A stretch of 46,132 nucleotides of DNA from an uncultured Caryophanales bacterium (GTDB lineage Bacteria > Bacillota_I > Bacilli_A > RF39 > UBA660): NCBI GenBank assembly GCA_946412015.1, contig CAMKGA010000010.1, forward strand, positions 1 through 46,132, given 5' to 3'. Of this stretch, positions 16,082-24,812 are shown one piece after another. Position 1 is the first letter of the stretch. Every line of letters starts with the position of its first letter. Position numbers and translations under genes: made by a program. The notes under the pieces were generated by a model, which made no database searches, had not been told where the DNA came from, and saw nothing but the letters and a program-made list of their open reading frames with translations.

Positions 16082-18385
16082 ATGAATCTACCAGTGATAG
16101 TTTTAAAGGGGTTGGTTCTACTTCCAAAAAATGAAATAAGATTAGAATTTGATGATAAAGTTAGTAAATCATTGATTGATATATCATCTGTTTTTCATAA
16201 TGATGAGATATTAGTTACTAATCTTTTTAATGTTGATAAAATTGATATTAATAAATTACCTAAAATAAGCATTTTAGGAAAAATAAAAAATAAAATATTA
16301 CTTCCTGATGGTAAAAGTAGGGTTACTATTGAAGGAATTAAAAGAGTTAATATTTTAGAATATTTTTATGTTGATGATCTCATTGAAGCAACAATTATTG
16401 ATAAAAATAATGAGTTTATTGATGATGATATCTTAAATGCAAGTATTAGAAAGATAAAATATGAACTTAATAAATGTACAAAAACTGTACCAACAATAAG
16501 TAATAGTGTAGTTGGTATGATAGATGGGATAAATGATTTATCAGATATAATAGATACTGTAGTTACATACATGCCAATTGATAAAAAAAGACTTAGTGAG
16601 TATGCTAATACATTAGATTCAATTAAAAGATGTGAAATGTTACTTGCTGATATATATAAAGAATCTAGTCTTTATCAAATAGAAAAAGATTTAGAGTCAA
16701 AAGTAAAAGAAGAAATAGATAAAACTCAAAGGGAATATATATTAAAAGAAAAGTTAAAAGTAATAAAAAAAGAGATTGGTGATATTTCTTTAAAAGAAGA
16801 AGAAATAGCTAATTTAAAAGATAAACTTGAAAATTTAAGTGCAAATGATGAAATTAAAAGTCGAATAAGAAAAGATATAAATAGATATGAATTAATGTCA
16901 GATACATCACCTGAAATATCAATTTTAAGGAATTATATAGATTGGATGTTAAGTCTTCCCTGGAATAATTCAACAGATGATTTAGATGATATAAATTTAA
17001 TTAGTGATAGACTAAATAAAAGTCATTTTGGACTTGATGAGGTAAAAAATAGAGTCATTGAATACTTAGCCGTAAAGAAGAATAACTCGAGTATTAATAG
17101 TCCAGTAATATGCCTTGTAGGTCCTCCTGGCGTTGGTAAGACTACTCTTGCTAAAAGTATTGCAAATAGTATTAATAGAAAGTTTATTAAAATAAGCGTA
17201 GCCGGAATAAATGATGAAAGTGAAATTATAGGACATAGAAAAAGCTATGTTTCTGCATCTCCTGGAGGTATTATTTCAGGACTTAGAAGAGTAAAATCAA
17301 ATAATCCAGTAATATTAATAGATGAAGTAGATAAAATATCAAAAGGTTATAATGGAGATCCTACATCAACACTTTTAGATTTATTAGATAATAATCAAAA
17401 TGATAAATTTATAGATAATTATATAGAAGAACCATTTGATCTATCTAAAGTAATGTTTATTCTAACTGCTAATAATATAAATGACATACCTCTTCCTTTA
17501 AAAGATAGATTAGAAATAATAAAGATAGATGGTTATTCAGAATATGAAAAATTAGATATAGCTCGTAATTATTTAATACCAGTTAATGTTAAAAGTCATA
17601 AAATTAATTGTGTAAGTATAAAAGATAGTGCTATTACAAGTATAATTAGAAATTATACAAAAGAATCAGGTGTTAGGGAGCTTGAAAGATTAATATCAAA
17701 AATATTTAGAAAAGTACTTACGAGAATAATGCGTGGTGAAGTTGATAATAATTATATAACAATTGATAAGAATAATTTGTTTGAATATTTAGGAAAGTAT
17801 AAATATAATACATTTAATAAAATAGAAGCACAAATAGGAGTTGTTAATGGATTATCTTGTACGTCATATGGTGGAGATATCCTTCCTATTGAAGTAAACT
17901 ATTATAAAGGTAAGGGTAAGTTAATATTAACAGGATCTCTTGGAGATATAATAAAAGAAAGTGCTGCTATTGCATTAAGTTATATAAAAGCTAATTATAA
18001 AAAATTTAATATAAGATATGAAGATTTAATTAATAATGATATACATATCCATATACCAAGTGGTGCTATAAGTAAAGAAGGACCAAGTGCAGGAGTAGCT
18101 CTTACAACATCAATTATAAGCGCATTTAGTAACTTTAAAGTTGCAAATGATATATCAATGACAGGTGAAATTACATTAAGAGGAAATATCTTACCAGTAG
18201 GTGGTTTAAAGGAAAAAAGTATGGGAGCTATTATGAATAACATTAGTAAAATGTTTATTCCATATGATAATAAAGAAGATTTAGATGATATACCAAGTGA
18301 TATAAGAAACAAAATAAAATATATACCTGTTCATAATTATTTAGAAATATATAAGAAGTTAGGTGATATGAGTGTTAACAGATAA
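16082..18385 (+). CDS. lon: ATP-dependent protease Lon (LonA)
   Basis: A 767-aa homohexameric AAA+ protease that degrades misfolded and regulatory proteins in the cytoplasm. It has an N-terminal substrate domain (about 1-200), a coiled coil, the AAA+ module with Walker A GPPGVGKTT (about 345), Walker B ILIDEVDK and sensor LTANN, and the C-terminal protease domain with the catalytic Ser in GPSAGVAL and Lys in GGLKEKSMGA. Its N-terminal domain is reduced compared with the roughly 800-aa E. coli enzyme. The ribosome site is AGGAGG. Its 3' end overlaps the next gene by 14 nt. Confidence 0.97.
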   Translation: MNLPVIVLKGLVLLPKNEIRLEFDDKVSKSLIDISSVFHNDEILVTNLFNVDKIDINKLPKISILGKIKNKILLPDGKSRVTIEGIKRVNILEYFYVDDLIEATIIDKNNEFIDDDILNASIRKIKYELNKCTKTVPTISNSVVGMIDGINDLSDIIDTVVTYMPIDKKRLSEYANTLDSIKRCEMLLADIYKESSLYQIEKDLESKVKEEIDKTQREYILKEKLKVIKKEIGDISLKEEEIANLKDKLENLSANDEIKSRIRKDINRYELMSDTSPEISILRNYIDWMLSLPWNNSTDDLDDINLISDRLNKSHFGLDEVKNRVIEYLAVKKNNSSINSPVICLVGPPGVGKTTLAKSIANSINRKFIKISVAGINDESEIIGHRKSYVSASPGGIISGLRRVKSNNPVILIDEVDKISKGYNGDPTSTLLDLLDNNQNDKFIDNYIEEPFDLSKVMFILTANNINDIPLPLKDRLEIIKIDGYSEYEKLDIARNYLIPVNVKSHKINCVSIKDSAITSIIRNYTKESGVRELERLISKIFRKVLTRIMRGEVDNNYITIDKNNLFEYLGKYKYNTFNKIEAQIGVVNGLSCTSYGGDILPIEVNYYKGKGKLILTGSLGDIIKESAAIALSYIKANYKKFNIRYEDLINNDIHIHIPSGAISKEGPSAGVALTTSIISAFSNFKVANDISMTGEITLRGNILPVGGLKEKSMGAIMNNISKMFIPYDNKEDLDDIPSDIRNKIKYIPVHNYLEIYKKLGDMSVNR

Positions 18386-19025
18386 TATAGATACATACAT
18401 GAATCATAAATATATAGAATACTTTATTTATAATTTTAATTTAGATGAAGAAACATATAAAGATAATTACGATAGATTAGAAGTATTAGAAATTATTCGT
18501 GATTATATAGATGCAAATAGAAATTTAATAGATGAAGATGTAGCTAATCATATAAGGAATGCAGTTAATATATTTAGAGATATTATTGATAATAATACTA
18601 TGAATCGTAATGAAGTTATTAATGAAATAATAATTAATTTAAATAAAGATTATGATAGAGATATAAATTATGCATATTATAGGACACAACTTTATACAAG
18701 AACAAAAGATAAAAAATTTTTTACAGATTCTAAAGAAGCAATAGATGTTGATAAAAGTGAAATAAATATAAGCATTGCATTTGATTTCTCGCTTTTAAGT
18801 TTTCTAATTGATGTACCTTATGAAATATTTATAGATCATTTATCTGATTTACAAGATAATGAATTCGTATATTTAAGCTTAAGAGCAATATTGTGTGAAT
18901 GTCCAAATGTATTAAAAAATGAAACATTTGTAGGTAGATTAAATGAAGTATTAAATATTAAAACAAATAAAAAAGAGCATAAAAAATTAGTTAAAGAAAT
19001 AAAAAGAATGAAAAGAAAGTTTTAA
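18372..19025 (+). CDS. unknown protein, 217 aa, coupled to lon
   Basis: I do not recognise this protein. It is acidic, soluble and almost entirely helical (DRLEVLEIIRDYIDANRNLIDEDVANHIRNAVNIFRDII..), with a basic C-terminal tail (KKEHKKLVKEIKRMKRKF). The start is probably GTG 18372, with AGGTG (18361-18365) 6 nt ahead; ATG 18399 is an alternative without a ribosome site. The 14-nt overlap with lon implies translational coupling, so an adaptor or substrate role for Lon is possible but unproven. Confidence 0.75.
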   Translation: MLTDNIDTYMNHKYIEYFIYNFNLDEETYKDNYDRLEVLEIIRDYIDANRNLIDEDVANHIRNAVNIFRDIIDNNTMNRNEVINEIIINLNKDYDRDINYAYYRTQLYTRTKDKKFFTDSKEAIDVDKSEINISIAFDFSLLSFLIDVPYEIFIDHLSDLQDNEFVYLSLRAILCECPNVLKNETFVGRLNEVLNIKTNKKEHKKLVKEIKRMKRKF

Positions 19026-19041
19026 AAATCTTTCTTTTTTT
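19011..19041 (+). terminator. intrinsic terminator of lon unit
   Basis: AAAAGAAAG (19011-19019) pairs with CTTTCTTTT (19030-19038), then T residues to 19041. The T tract runs directly into TGATATACT (19041-19049), the extended -10 of recG. Confidence 0.8.
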
Positions 19042-19049
19042 GATATACT
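19041..19049 (+). promoter_or_regulatory. extended -10 promoter of recG
   Basis: TG, A, TATACT immediately after the terminator T tract and 15 nt before the start codon, which would give a very short leader. Confidence 0.5.
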
Positions 19050-19064
19050 TTAAATGGTGATATT

Positions 19065-21032
19065 ATGTCTTTAGAAGATATTAATGGAATTGGTAAAAAA
19101 ACATTAACATATTTAAATAATTTAGGTATATATAATATAGATGATTTAGTAACGTATTATCCATATCGCTATGATATTATAAAAAGAAGTAATTTAGATA
19201 TTATTAAAGATAATGATAAAATAATTATAGATGGAATTATAGAAAGTATTCCAACTATATATTATTATGGTAAAAGAAAGAATGTTATGAATTTTAGAAT
19301 AAATACTACATCTATTATGCTTTTAGTATCTATTTATAATAGAGCATTTTTAAAAAGCAAATTAAAAGTTGGTGAGTATGTTACTGTTATTGGAAAGTAT
19401 TCTAAAGGTAAAGTAATAGCTAGTGATTTAAAACTATCAAGATTAGCAAATGAAACAAAAGTAGAAGTTATATACCATGGAAATAATAAAATTAATTCAA
19501 GTGAAATAAATAAGTATATATTAAATGCTCTTTTATTTTATAAAACTAAAGATATAATACCTGCACAACTAAAAGATAAATATAACTTTTTAAATAGGAT
19601 AGATGCTATTAATGAAATACATAAACCAACATCATCTAATAAATTAAAGAGTGCTATTAATACTTTAAAATATGAAGAAATTTTTTTATTTATGTTAAAG
19701 ATACATAATTTAAAAAAGAATAGAAAAAATATGGATGGAATAAGAAGAAATATAAATAAAAATGAAGTAGATAAATTTATAAGTACTCTTCCATTTAAAT
19801 TAACTAATGACCAAATTAAAGCTACAAATGATATATATGAAGATTTAATTAGTAAAAATCGAATGAATAGATTAATTCAAGGAGATGTTGGAAGTGGTAA
19901 GACAATTGTTGCGATTATTGCTTTATATATAAATTATCTAAGTGGATATCAAGGTGCACTTATGGCACCTACTGAGGTGCTTGCAAACCAGCACTTTGAA
20001 AATATAAAAAAATATATCAAGAGTGCTAATATTGAAATATTATCTGGTAGTACTAAAAAAAGTGAAAAAAAGAAAATAATTAGTAGATTACAAAATAAAG
20101 AGATAGATATATTAATAGGAACCCATTCATTATTTAGTGACGATGTTATATATAATAATTTAGGATTAGTAATAACAGATGAACAACATAGATTTGGTGT
20201 TAATCAAAGAGCATCATTAAAAAATAAAGGTATTACTCCAGATACACTATATTTATCTGCAACTCCAATACCAAGAACCTATGCTCTTACAATATATGGA
20301 GATATGGATATTTCTAATATAAAAACAATACCAAGTGGAAAAAAAGAGATTATAACTATTTTAAAGAAAAATAGTGAAATTAAAGATGTATTACAAATGA
20401 TGCTTGATGAAATAAAGAAAAAACATCAAATATATGTTATCGCACCACTAGCTATGGAAAGTGATAATACTGATTTAGAGGATGTAAATGCATTATATGA
20501 AAAAATGAATAAGGCATTAGGCAAAGTATGTAAAATAGGACTTATGTCTGGTAAGATGAATTCCAAAGATAAAGATGAAGTAATGGAAAAATTTAAAAAT
20601 AAAGAGATAGATATTTTAGTAAGTACTACAGTTATAGAAGTAGGAGTAGATGTAAAAAATGCTACTATGATTGTTATTTTTGATAGTTTTCAATTTGGAC
20701 TTTCTACACTACATCAGTTAAGAGGTAGAGTAGGAAGAAACGATGTACAATCATATTGTATTCTAATTAGTGATAAAGAGGTTTCTAGACTAAAAATAAT
20801 GACTAGTACTACAGATGGATTTAAAATTAGTGAAGAGGATTTTAATATAAGAGGTAGTGGTGATTTATTTGGAATAAAACAAAGTGGTGATATGGCATTT
20901 AAACTTGCTAATATAAAAAGAGATTATCAATTATTTTTAAAAGTTAAAGAAGATATAAACAATTATTTTAAAAATAATAATATTAGTGATGAATTAAAAA
21001 ATATATTAAATAAGTATAGTAAATTAGATTAA
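19065..21032 (+). CDS. recG: ATP-dependent DNA helicase RecG
   Basis: A 655-aa SF2 helicase that remodels stalled forks and Holliday junctions. The N-terminal wedge/OB domain (about 1-230, with GIGKKTLTYLNNLGI and YYPYRYDII) precedes helicase motifs: Walker A GDVGSGKT, APTEVLANQH (Ia), DEQHRFGVNQR (II), SATPIPRT (III), VIEVGVDV (V) and QLRGRVGRN (VI). The C-terminal RGSGDLFGIKQSG clamp is present. It is slightly shorter than Bacillus RecG (about 680 aa). ATG 19065 is used behind GGTGAT. Confidence 0.97.
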   Translation: MSLEDINGIGKKTLTYLNNLGIYNIDDLVTYYPYRYDIIKRSNLDIIKDNDKIIIDGIIESIPTIYYYGKRKNVMNFRINTTSIMLLVSIYNRAFLKSKLKVGEYVTVIGKYSKGKVIASDLKLSRLANETKVEVIYHGNNKINSSEINKYILNALLFYKTKDIIPAQLKDKYNFLNRIDAINEIHKPTSSNKLKSAINTLKYEEIFLFMLKIHNLKKNRKNMDGIRRNINKNEVDKFISTLPFKLTNDQIKATNDIYEDLISKNRMNRLIQGDVGSGKTIVAIIALYINYLSGYQGALMAPTEVLANQHFENIKKYIKSANIEILSGSTKKSEKKKIISRLQNKEIDILIGTHSLFSDDVIYNNLGLVITDEQHRFGVNQRASLKNKGITPDTLYLSATPIPRTYALTIYGDMDISNIKTIPSGKKEIITILKKNSEIKDVLQMMLDEIKKKHQIYVIAPLAMESDNTDLEDVNALYEKMNKALGKVCKIGLMSGKMNSKDKDEVMEKFKNKEIDILVSTTVIEVGVDVKNATMIVIFDSFQFGLSTLHQLRGRVGRNDVQSYCILISDKEVSRLKIMTSTTDGFKISEEDFNIRGSGDLFGIKQSGDMAFKLANIKRDYQLFLKVKEDINNYFKNNNISDELKNILNKYSKLD

Positions 21033-21067
21033 TTTATGATACTATATAAATAGTAGGAGATGATAAT

Positions 21068-21622
21068 ATGCCAATATTGTTAATTGTAGTTTTAGTAGTA
21101 TTATTGATTATTGTATTATTTATAATAGCTAATTATAATTCACTTGTAAGATTAAGAAATAAGGTAAGGGATCAATTTAGTCAAATTGATGTACAACTAA
21201 AGAAAAGAAGTGATTTAGTTCCTAATTTAGTTGAAACTGTAAAAGGATATGCAAAACATGAAAGTGAAACTTTAGAAAATATAGTAAATGCAAGGAATAA
21301 ATATTTAAGTGCAAAAAATGATAATGATAAAGTTAATGCATCTAATGAAATGTCAGATTCTTTAACAAAACTATTTGCTCTTGCAGAAAGCTATCCTGAA
21401 TTAAAGTCTAATTCAAATTTTGAATCTTTACAAAATCAATTGCAAGAAGTAGAAGAAAAAATATCTTATGCAAGACAATTTTATAATGATACTGTATTAA
21501 TGTATAATAATAAAGTAGAAGTATTTCCAAGTAATATAATTGCATCAATGTTTGGATTTAAGAAAGATGCATTCTTTGAAGCTAAAGAAGAAGAAAGAGA
21601 AAACGTTAAAGTAAAATTTTAG
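21068..21622 (+). CDS. lemA: LemA family protein
   Basis: A 184-aa protein with one N-terminal transmembrane helix (1-22) followed by a long helical bundle. It carries the family signature YNSLVRLRNKVRDQFSQIDVQLKKRSDLVPNLVETVKGYAKHE and the C-terminal YNNKVEVFPSNIIASMFGF. Biochemical function is not established for the family. It is paired with the DUF2207 gene, as is common in Bacillota. A TGATACTAT promoter lies at 21037-21045 and a hairpin terminator separates the two genes. Confidence 0.93.
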   Translation: MPILLIVVLVVLLIIVLFIIANYNSLVRLRNKVRDQFSQIDVQLKKRSDLVPNLVETVKGYAKHESETLENIVNARNKYLSAKNDNDKVNASNEMSDSLTKLFALAESYPELKSNSNFESLQNQLQEVEEKISYARQFYNDTVLMYNNKVEVFPSNIIASMFGFKKDAFFEAKEEERENVKVKF

Positions 21623-21644
21623 AGGATTATTTTTAATCCTTTTT
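21623..21644 (+). terminator. terminator/attenuator between lemA and DUF2207 gene
   Basis: AGGATTA (21623-21629) pairs with TAATCCT (21634-21640) around TTTT, then T residues to 21644. With no separate promoter evident before the DUF2207 gene 13 nt later, it may set the ratio of the two proteins by partial read-through. Confidence 0.7.
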
Positions 21645-21657
21645 ATGTAGGAGGCTT

Positions 21658-23355
21658 ATGAAAAAGTTTATATTTTGTTTAATTTTATTATTTACACCAC
21701 TTATTTTTATAAAAGCAAATAGTATTTCATCAATAAATATGGATATTTTTATTGATGATAATGGAGATGCTAGTGTTATTGAAACTTGGGATGCTTCTGT
21801 TAATTCAGGGACTGAAGGTTACCATCCATATTTTAATATTGGTAATTCTAAAATTATAGTGGAAAGTGCTAGTATGGATGGAAAACCATATTCTATAGAT
21901 AATTACTGGGATATTAATAAATCACTTGAGGATAAAGCTTATAAAGCTGGAATATATGAAAGTGGTAATGAGACTGATGTATGTTATGGAATAAGTAATT
22001 ATGGTAATCACGAATATGAAATAAAATATAAAATTACTAATTTTGTATTATCATTAGCTGATGCTGATATGGTATATTGGACACTTTTTCCATATGATTT
22101 TAGTGCAACTCCAGATAATGTATATATAAAAATTCATAGTAATTTTAGATATGAAGATACACTTGATGTATGGGGATATGGAAACTATGGTGGAACTGCA
22201 TATGTATATGATGGATATATAGAAATGAACTCACCTGATAGATTAACTAAAGATCAGTATATGACAGTATTAATTAAATTTCCAAAAGGAACTTTTACTA
22301 CTAATAATATTAGTAATAATGAGTTTGAATATTATCATAATATGGCTGAGGTGGGGACTACTAGATATACTGAGAGTAAAAAGAATAATGTTTTCGATAC
22401 TATCGCTATATTTTTCAGTATATTAATATCTATCCTTCCAATAATTATTGTACTTATAATAGCGCTCACATCTAAATCATTAAAAGAAGAATATGATTTT
22501 GGTGATACTGGAAATACAATAAGAAAAGATGTGCCAAATTTTAGAGATATTCCTTGTAATAAAGATATATTTAGAGCATATTTTGTTGCTAAAAAATATA
22601 AAATAATGCCTAAAAAAGAAAATTTACTTGGAGCACTTTTATTAAAATGGTTAAAAGATGGTAATATAAGAGTTGAAAAAATAGAAAAGAAAACTTTATT
22701 TGGTAAAAAAATAAGAGATAATATTATATTTGTTAATATACCAAATGGTATTCAGTTAGAAAAAGATATGTATAATTGGATGGTAGAAGCAAGTAAAGAT
22801 GGTAAACTAGAAGAAAATGAGTTTAAAAAATGGTGTAATAATAGATATAATAAAATACTTACTTGGTTTGATGATATTATTAATTATGAGAAAGATGAAT
22901 TAATAAAAGAAGGAAAAATACAATTTTCTGAAAATAAAAAAAGATTTTCTATTAATAAAAAATATGTTGTAGATAGTTCTATGATGATAGAAGCCGAACA
23001 AATGCAGGGATTAAAGAATTATTTAAAAGAATTTACTTTAATAAAGGAAAAAGAACCAATAGAGGTTAATCTTTGGAATGAATATTTAATATATGCACAG
23101 ATATTTGGAATTGCTAAAGAAGTTGCTGAACAATTTAAAAAATTATATCCTGAAATTAATGAATATATGAATCAATATGGATATAGTTATGAGTCTATGT
23201 ATTTTATATATACTGTATCAAATACAGGTATAAAATCAGCAAATACTGCACAATCTAGAGCTAGTTCATATAGCTCTGGTGGCGGAGGATTCTCATCCGG
23301 TGGAGGAGGTGGAGGTTCCTTCGGTGGAGGTGGAGGCGGAGGGGGCTTCCGATAA
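21658..23355 (+). CDS. DUF2207 membrane protein with Gly-rich tail
   Basis: A 565-aa secreted and membrane-anchored protein. A signal peptide (about 1-20, KKFIFCLILLFTPLIFIKA) is followed by an extracytoplasmic beta domain (MDIFIDDNGDASVIETWDASVNSGTEG, typical DUF2207 start). A transmembrane helix is near 245-270 (TIAIFFSILISILPIIIVLIIAL). The cytoplasmic domain contains winged-helix-like segments, and the tail of about 26 residues is almost only Gly, Ser and Phe. Such proteins pair with LemA; the function is unknown. The tail is encoded by GGN codons, a sharp GC peak in an AT-rich genome. Confidence 0.9.
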   Translation: MKKFIFCLILLFTPLIFIKANSISSINMDIFIDDNGDASVIETWDASVNSGTEGYHPYFNIGNSKIIVESASMDGKPYSIDNYWDINKSLEDKAYKAGIYESGNETDVCYGISNYGNHEYEIKYKITNFVLSLADADMVYWTLFPYDFSATPDNVYIKIHSNFRYEDTLDVWGYGNYGGTAYVYDGYIEMNSPDRLTKDQYMTVLIKFPKGTFTTNNISNNEFEYYHNMAEVGTTRYTESKKNNVFDTIAIFFSILISILPIIIVLIIALTSKSLKEEYDFGDTGNTIRKDVPNFRDIPCNKDIFRAYFVAKKYKIMPKKENLLGALLLKWLKDGNIRVEKIEKKTLFGKKIRDNIIFVNIPNGIQLEKDMYNWMVEASKDGKLEENEFKKWCNNRYNKILTWFDDIINYEKDELIKEGKIQFSENKKRFSINKKYVVDSSMMIEAEQMQGLKNYLKEFTLIKEKEPIEVNLWNEYLIYAQIFGIAKEVAEQFKKLYPEINEYMNQYGYSYESMYFIYTVSNTGIKSANTAQSRASSYSSGGGGFSSGGGGGGSFGGGGGGGGFR

Positions 23356-23380
23356 AAAAAACGAAAATTAAAAAAATAGA

Positions 23381-23409
23381 TTGACTTATACACTAAAATT
23401 TTATACAAT
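23381..23409 (+). promoter_or_regulatory. strong promoter of small RNA
   Basis: TTGACT (23381-23386), 17-nt spacer, TACAAT (23404-23409). This is the best -35/-10 pair in the window. The expected start of transcription is about 23416. Confidence 0.8.
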
Positions 23410-23415
23410 AGAATT

Positions 23416-23508
23416 GGCATGATACTCCATGCCAGTACTCTTACTTTCTAAGCGTAAGAGTGCAAACCAAAACCCCCTGAAGTTCCCTCGAGAGAGGGAA
23501 CGCTTTTT
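23416..23508 (+). ncRNA. structured small RNA, unknown family; att site at its 3' end
   Basis: About 93 nt between a consensus promoter and a perfect terminator, with no plausible ORF. Hairpin 1 is GGCATG (23416-23421)/CATGCC (23428-23433). Hairpin 2 is ACTCTTAC (23437-23444)/GTAAGAGT (23454-23461). A single-stranded linker reading GCAAACCAAAA follows, then CCCCCTGAAG (23473-23482), which runs into the terminator GTTCCCTC/GAGGGAAC with a GAGA loop. I cannot assign it to SRP, 6S, tmRNA, RNase P or a riboswitch class I know. Its 3' end serves as the integration site of the elements downstream. Confidence 0.65.
23473..23508 (+). other. attL: core plus terminator supplied by element 1
   Basis: CCCCCTGAAG (23473-23482) recurs exactly at 38013 and 46046. 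In each case it is followed by a terminator stem of unrelated sequence and then TTTTTGT. Here the stem is GTTCCCTC/GAGGGAAC (23482-23501). If crossover is within the core, this stem is the P' side of element 1 and now terminates the host small RNA. Confidence 0.65.
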
Positions 23509-23543
23509 GTTTTATAAGGGTTTCTGAGGTTTTTAATTTTTTC

Positions 23544-23586
23544 TAGATACCAAGCCAGATACCAAAAACCTTTTTTCAGATACCAA
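23544..23586 (+). repeat. arm-type direct repeats of element 1, left end
   Basis: Three copies of YAGATACCAA at 23544-23553, 23556-23565 and 23577-23586, between the att core and the integrase gene. Two more copies lie at the other end (37876-37898). This is the expected layout of arm-binding sites for the N-terminal domain of a tyrosine integrase. Confidence 0.6.
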
Positions 23587-23609
23587 ATTTATTTTTTATT
23601 TAAGTTTAT

Positions 23610-24728
23610 TTAAATACCTAGATTTAAATTATCTATGGTATTTTTTACATTAGTAAGATTATTTGGAAACATATGAGCATAGGTATCTAATGTTTCTTTA
23701 GTACTAGCATGTCCTAAATACTTAGATACAGTTGTTACTGGTTGACCAGTATTAATTAATAATGATGCACAACTATGTCTAAAAGAGTGTAGTGGAATTC
23801 TTCTGATATCAGCATTTTCAGCAATTCGTTTATTTATTCTATGCATCATACCAAATGTTAATGGATCTAATTCTCCAAAGATAAACCATTTTTCATTAAA
23901 TCCATAATACTTCTTTTTTTCATTATAAAGGTTTACTAAATCGTTGTATAAGACATCAGTAAGAGGTAATGTTCTAATACTCTTTTGAGTTTTAGGTGGT
24001 GTTAGTTCATAATATTTTTGACTATCTTTAACGCTATTAGCTTGTTTAGTAATAGATACTAATTTATTATTCCAATCTATATCAGACCATTGAAGTCCAC
24101 GACATTCACCACGACGTAATCCGCAATAATATAACATTTCAAACATTGTTTTATCATTTAGATTAGTAGCACCCATAATATATTTTTGAAATTCTTCAAA
24201 GGTATAAACATCTTTTTCTTCTTTCATCTCATTCGAATCTTTAAAGAATTCTATTTTTTTATAGAAACGCATTAAATTAATATCATACATTTTCATACCC
24301 CAGTTAAGAATAATTTTAAGAAATTTTTGAATATCATTTCTACTAGAACATTTAATAGGTTTATCCCATAGTTCTTGTTGAAACTTGTGATATAGATTAC
24401 CATCCATATCCTTTAACTTAACATTTTCAAAACTAGTAAAATATTTTCTTCTCTTTAAATATGTTTCCATAGTTCTTCTACGAACTTTATTTTTTTGTGA
24501 TTCAATATATTGGTCAGTAAGAGTACCAAATGTCATATCAATATCTCCACCAAACTCAACCTTATTATTTAGAAACTCTCTTTCAGCATTCATTGCATCT
24601 AGTTTAGTTTTATATGCTTGTGAAAACTTCTTTTTCCATTTCCCGCTCTTATCTTTTTCATTCCAATAATATTTATATTTACGACCATCTTTAGTCCATT
24701 GATTTTTAGGTAATTTATAGATTCCCAT
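23610..24728 (-). CDS. int: tyrosine-type site-specific integrase
   Basis: A 372-aa Tn916/phage-type integrase that would catalyse integration and excision of element 1. It has an N-terminal arm-binding domain (1-60, GRKYKYYWNEKDKSGKWKKK), a SAM-like core-binding domain (about 65-165) and the catalytic domain. The active residues are R205 (CGLRRGE), K246 (PPKTQKS), H314 and R317 (HSFRHS), H340 (LGHAS) and nucleophile Y350 (DTYAH). All are present, so it should be active. It reads towards the att core, as usual. Start ATG is behind GGAGG. Its promoter region contains one copy of a 17-bp motif that recurs beside the attM core. Confidence 0.95.
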   Translation of the reverse strand: MGIYKLPKNQWTKDGRKYKYYWNEKDKSGKWKKKFSQAYKTKLDAMNAEREFLNNKVEFGGDIDMTFGTLTDQYIESQKNKVRRRTMETYLKRRKYFTSFENVKLKDMDGNLYHKFQQELWDKPIKCSSRNDIQKFLKIILNWGMKMYDINLMRFYKKIEFFKDSNEMKEEKDVYTFEEFQKYIMGATNLNDKTMFEMLYYCGLRRGECRGLQWSDIDWNNKLVSITKQANSVKDSQKYYELTPPKTQKSIRTLPLTDVLYNDLVNLYNEKKKYYGFNEKWFIFGELDPLTFGMMHRINKRIAENADIRRIPLHSFRHSCASLLINTGQPVTTVSKYLGHASTKETLDTYAHMFPNNLTNVKNTIDNLNLGI

Positions 24729-24760
24729 ATATCATTCCTCCTTTGTTGGAATTTATAAAT

Positions 24761-24777
24761 ATACCAGTTCGTAACAA
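24761..24777 (-). promoter_or_regulatory. 17-bp motif at int promoter
   Basis: TTGTTACGAACTGGTAT on the minus strand, identical to 37988-38004 on the plus strand. It covers the expected transcription start of int, just downstream of TGATAAAAT (minus strand, 24782-24790). It is a candidate operator bound by a protein that also acts at the far end of the element, such as an excisionase or the integrase. Confidence 0.6.
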
Positions 24778-24781
24778 AATT

Positions 24782-24790
24782 ATTTTATCA
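24782..24790 (-). promoter_or_regulatory. extended -10 promoter of int
   Basis: On the minus strand TG, A, TAAAAT, about 54 nt ahead of the int start codon. It gives int its own promoter separate from the relaxase gene. Confidence 0.5.
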
Positions 24791-24812
24791 TATAAACTGA
24801 TAATATTATAAA

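Noticed and set aside
23187-23420. Minus-strand ORF rich in proline
   Set aside because: It is the shadow of the GGN-coded Gly-rich tail of the DUF2207 gene and has no ribosome site.
23419-23451. Tiny 10-codon ORF within the small RNA
   Set aside because: It has no ribosome-binding site and overlaps the two hairpins; the region reads better as structured RNA.
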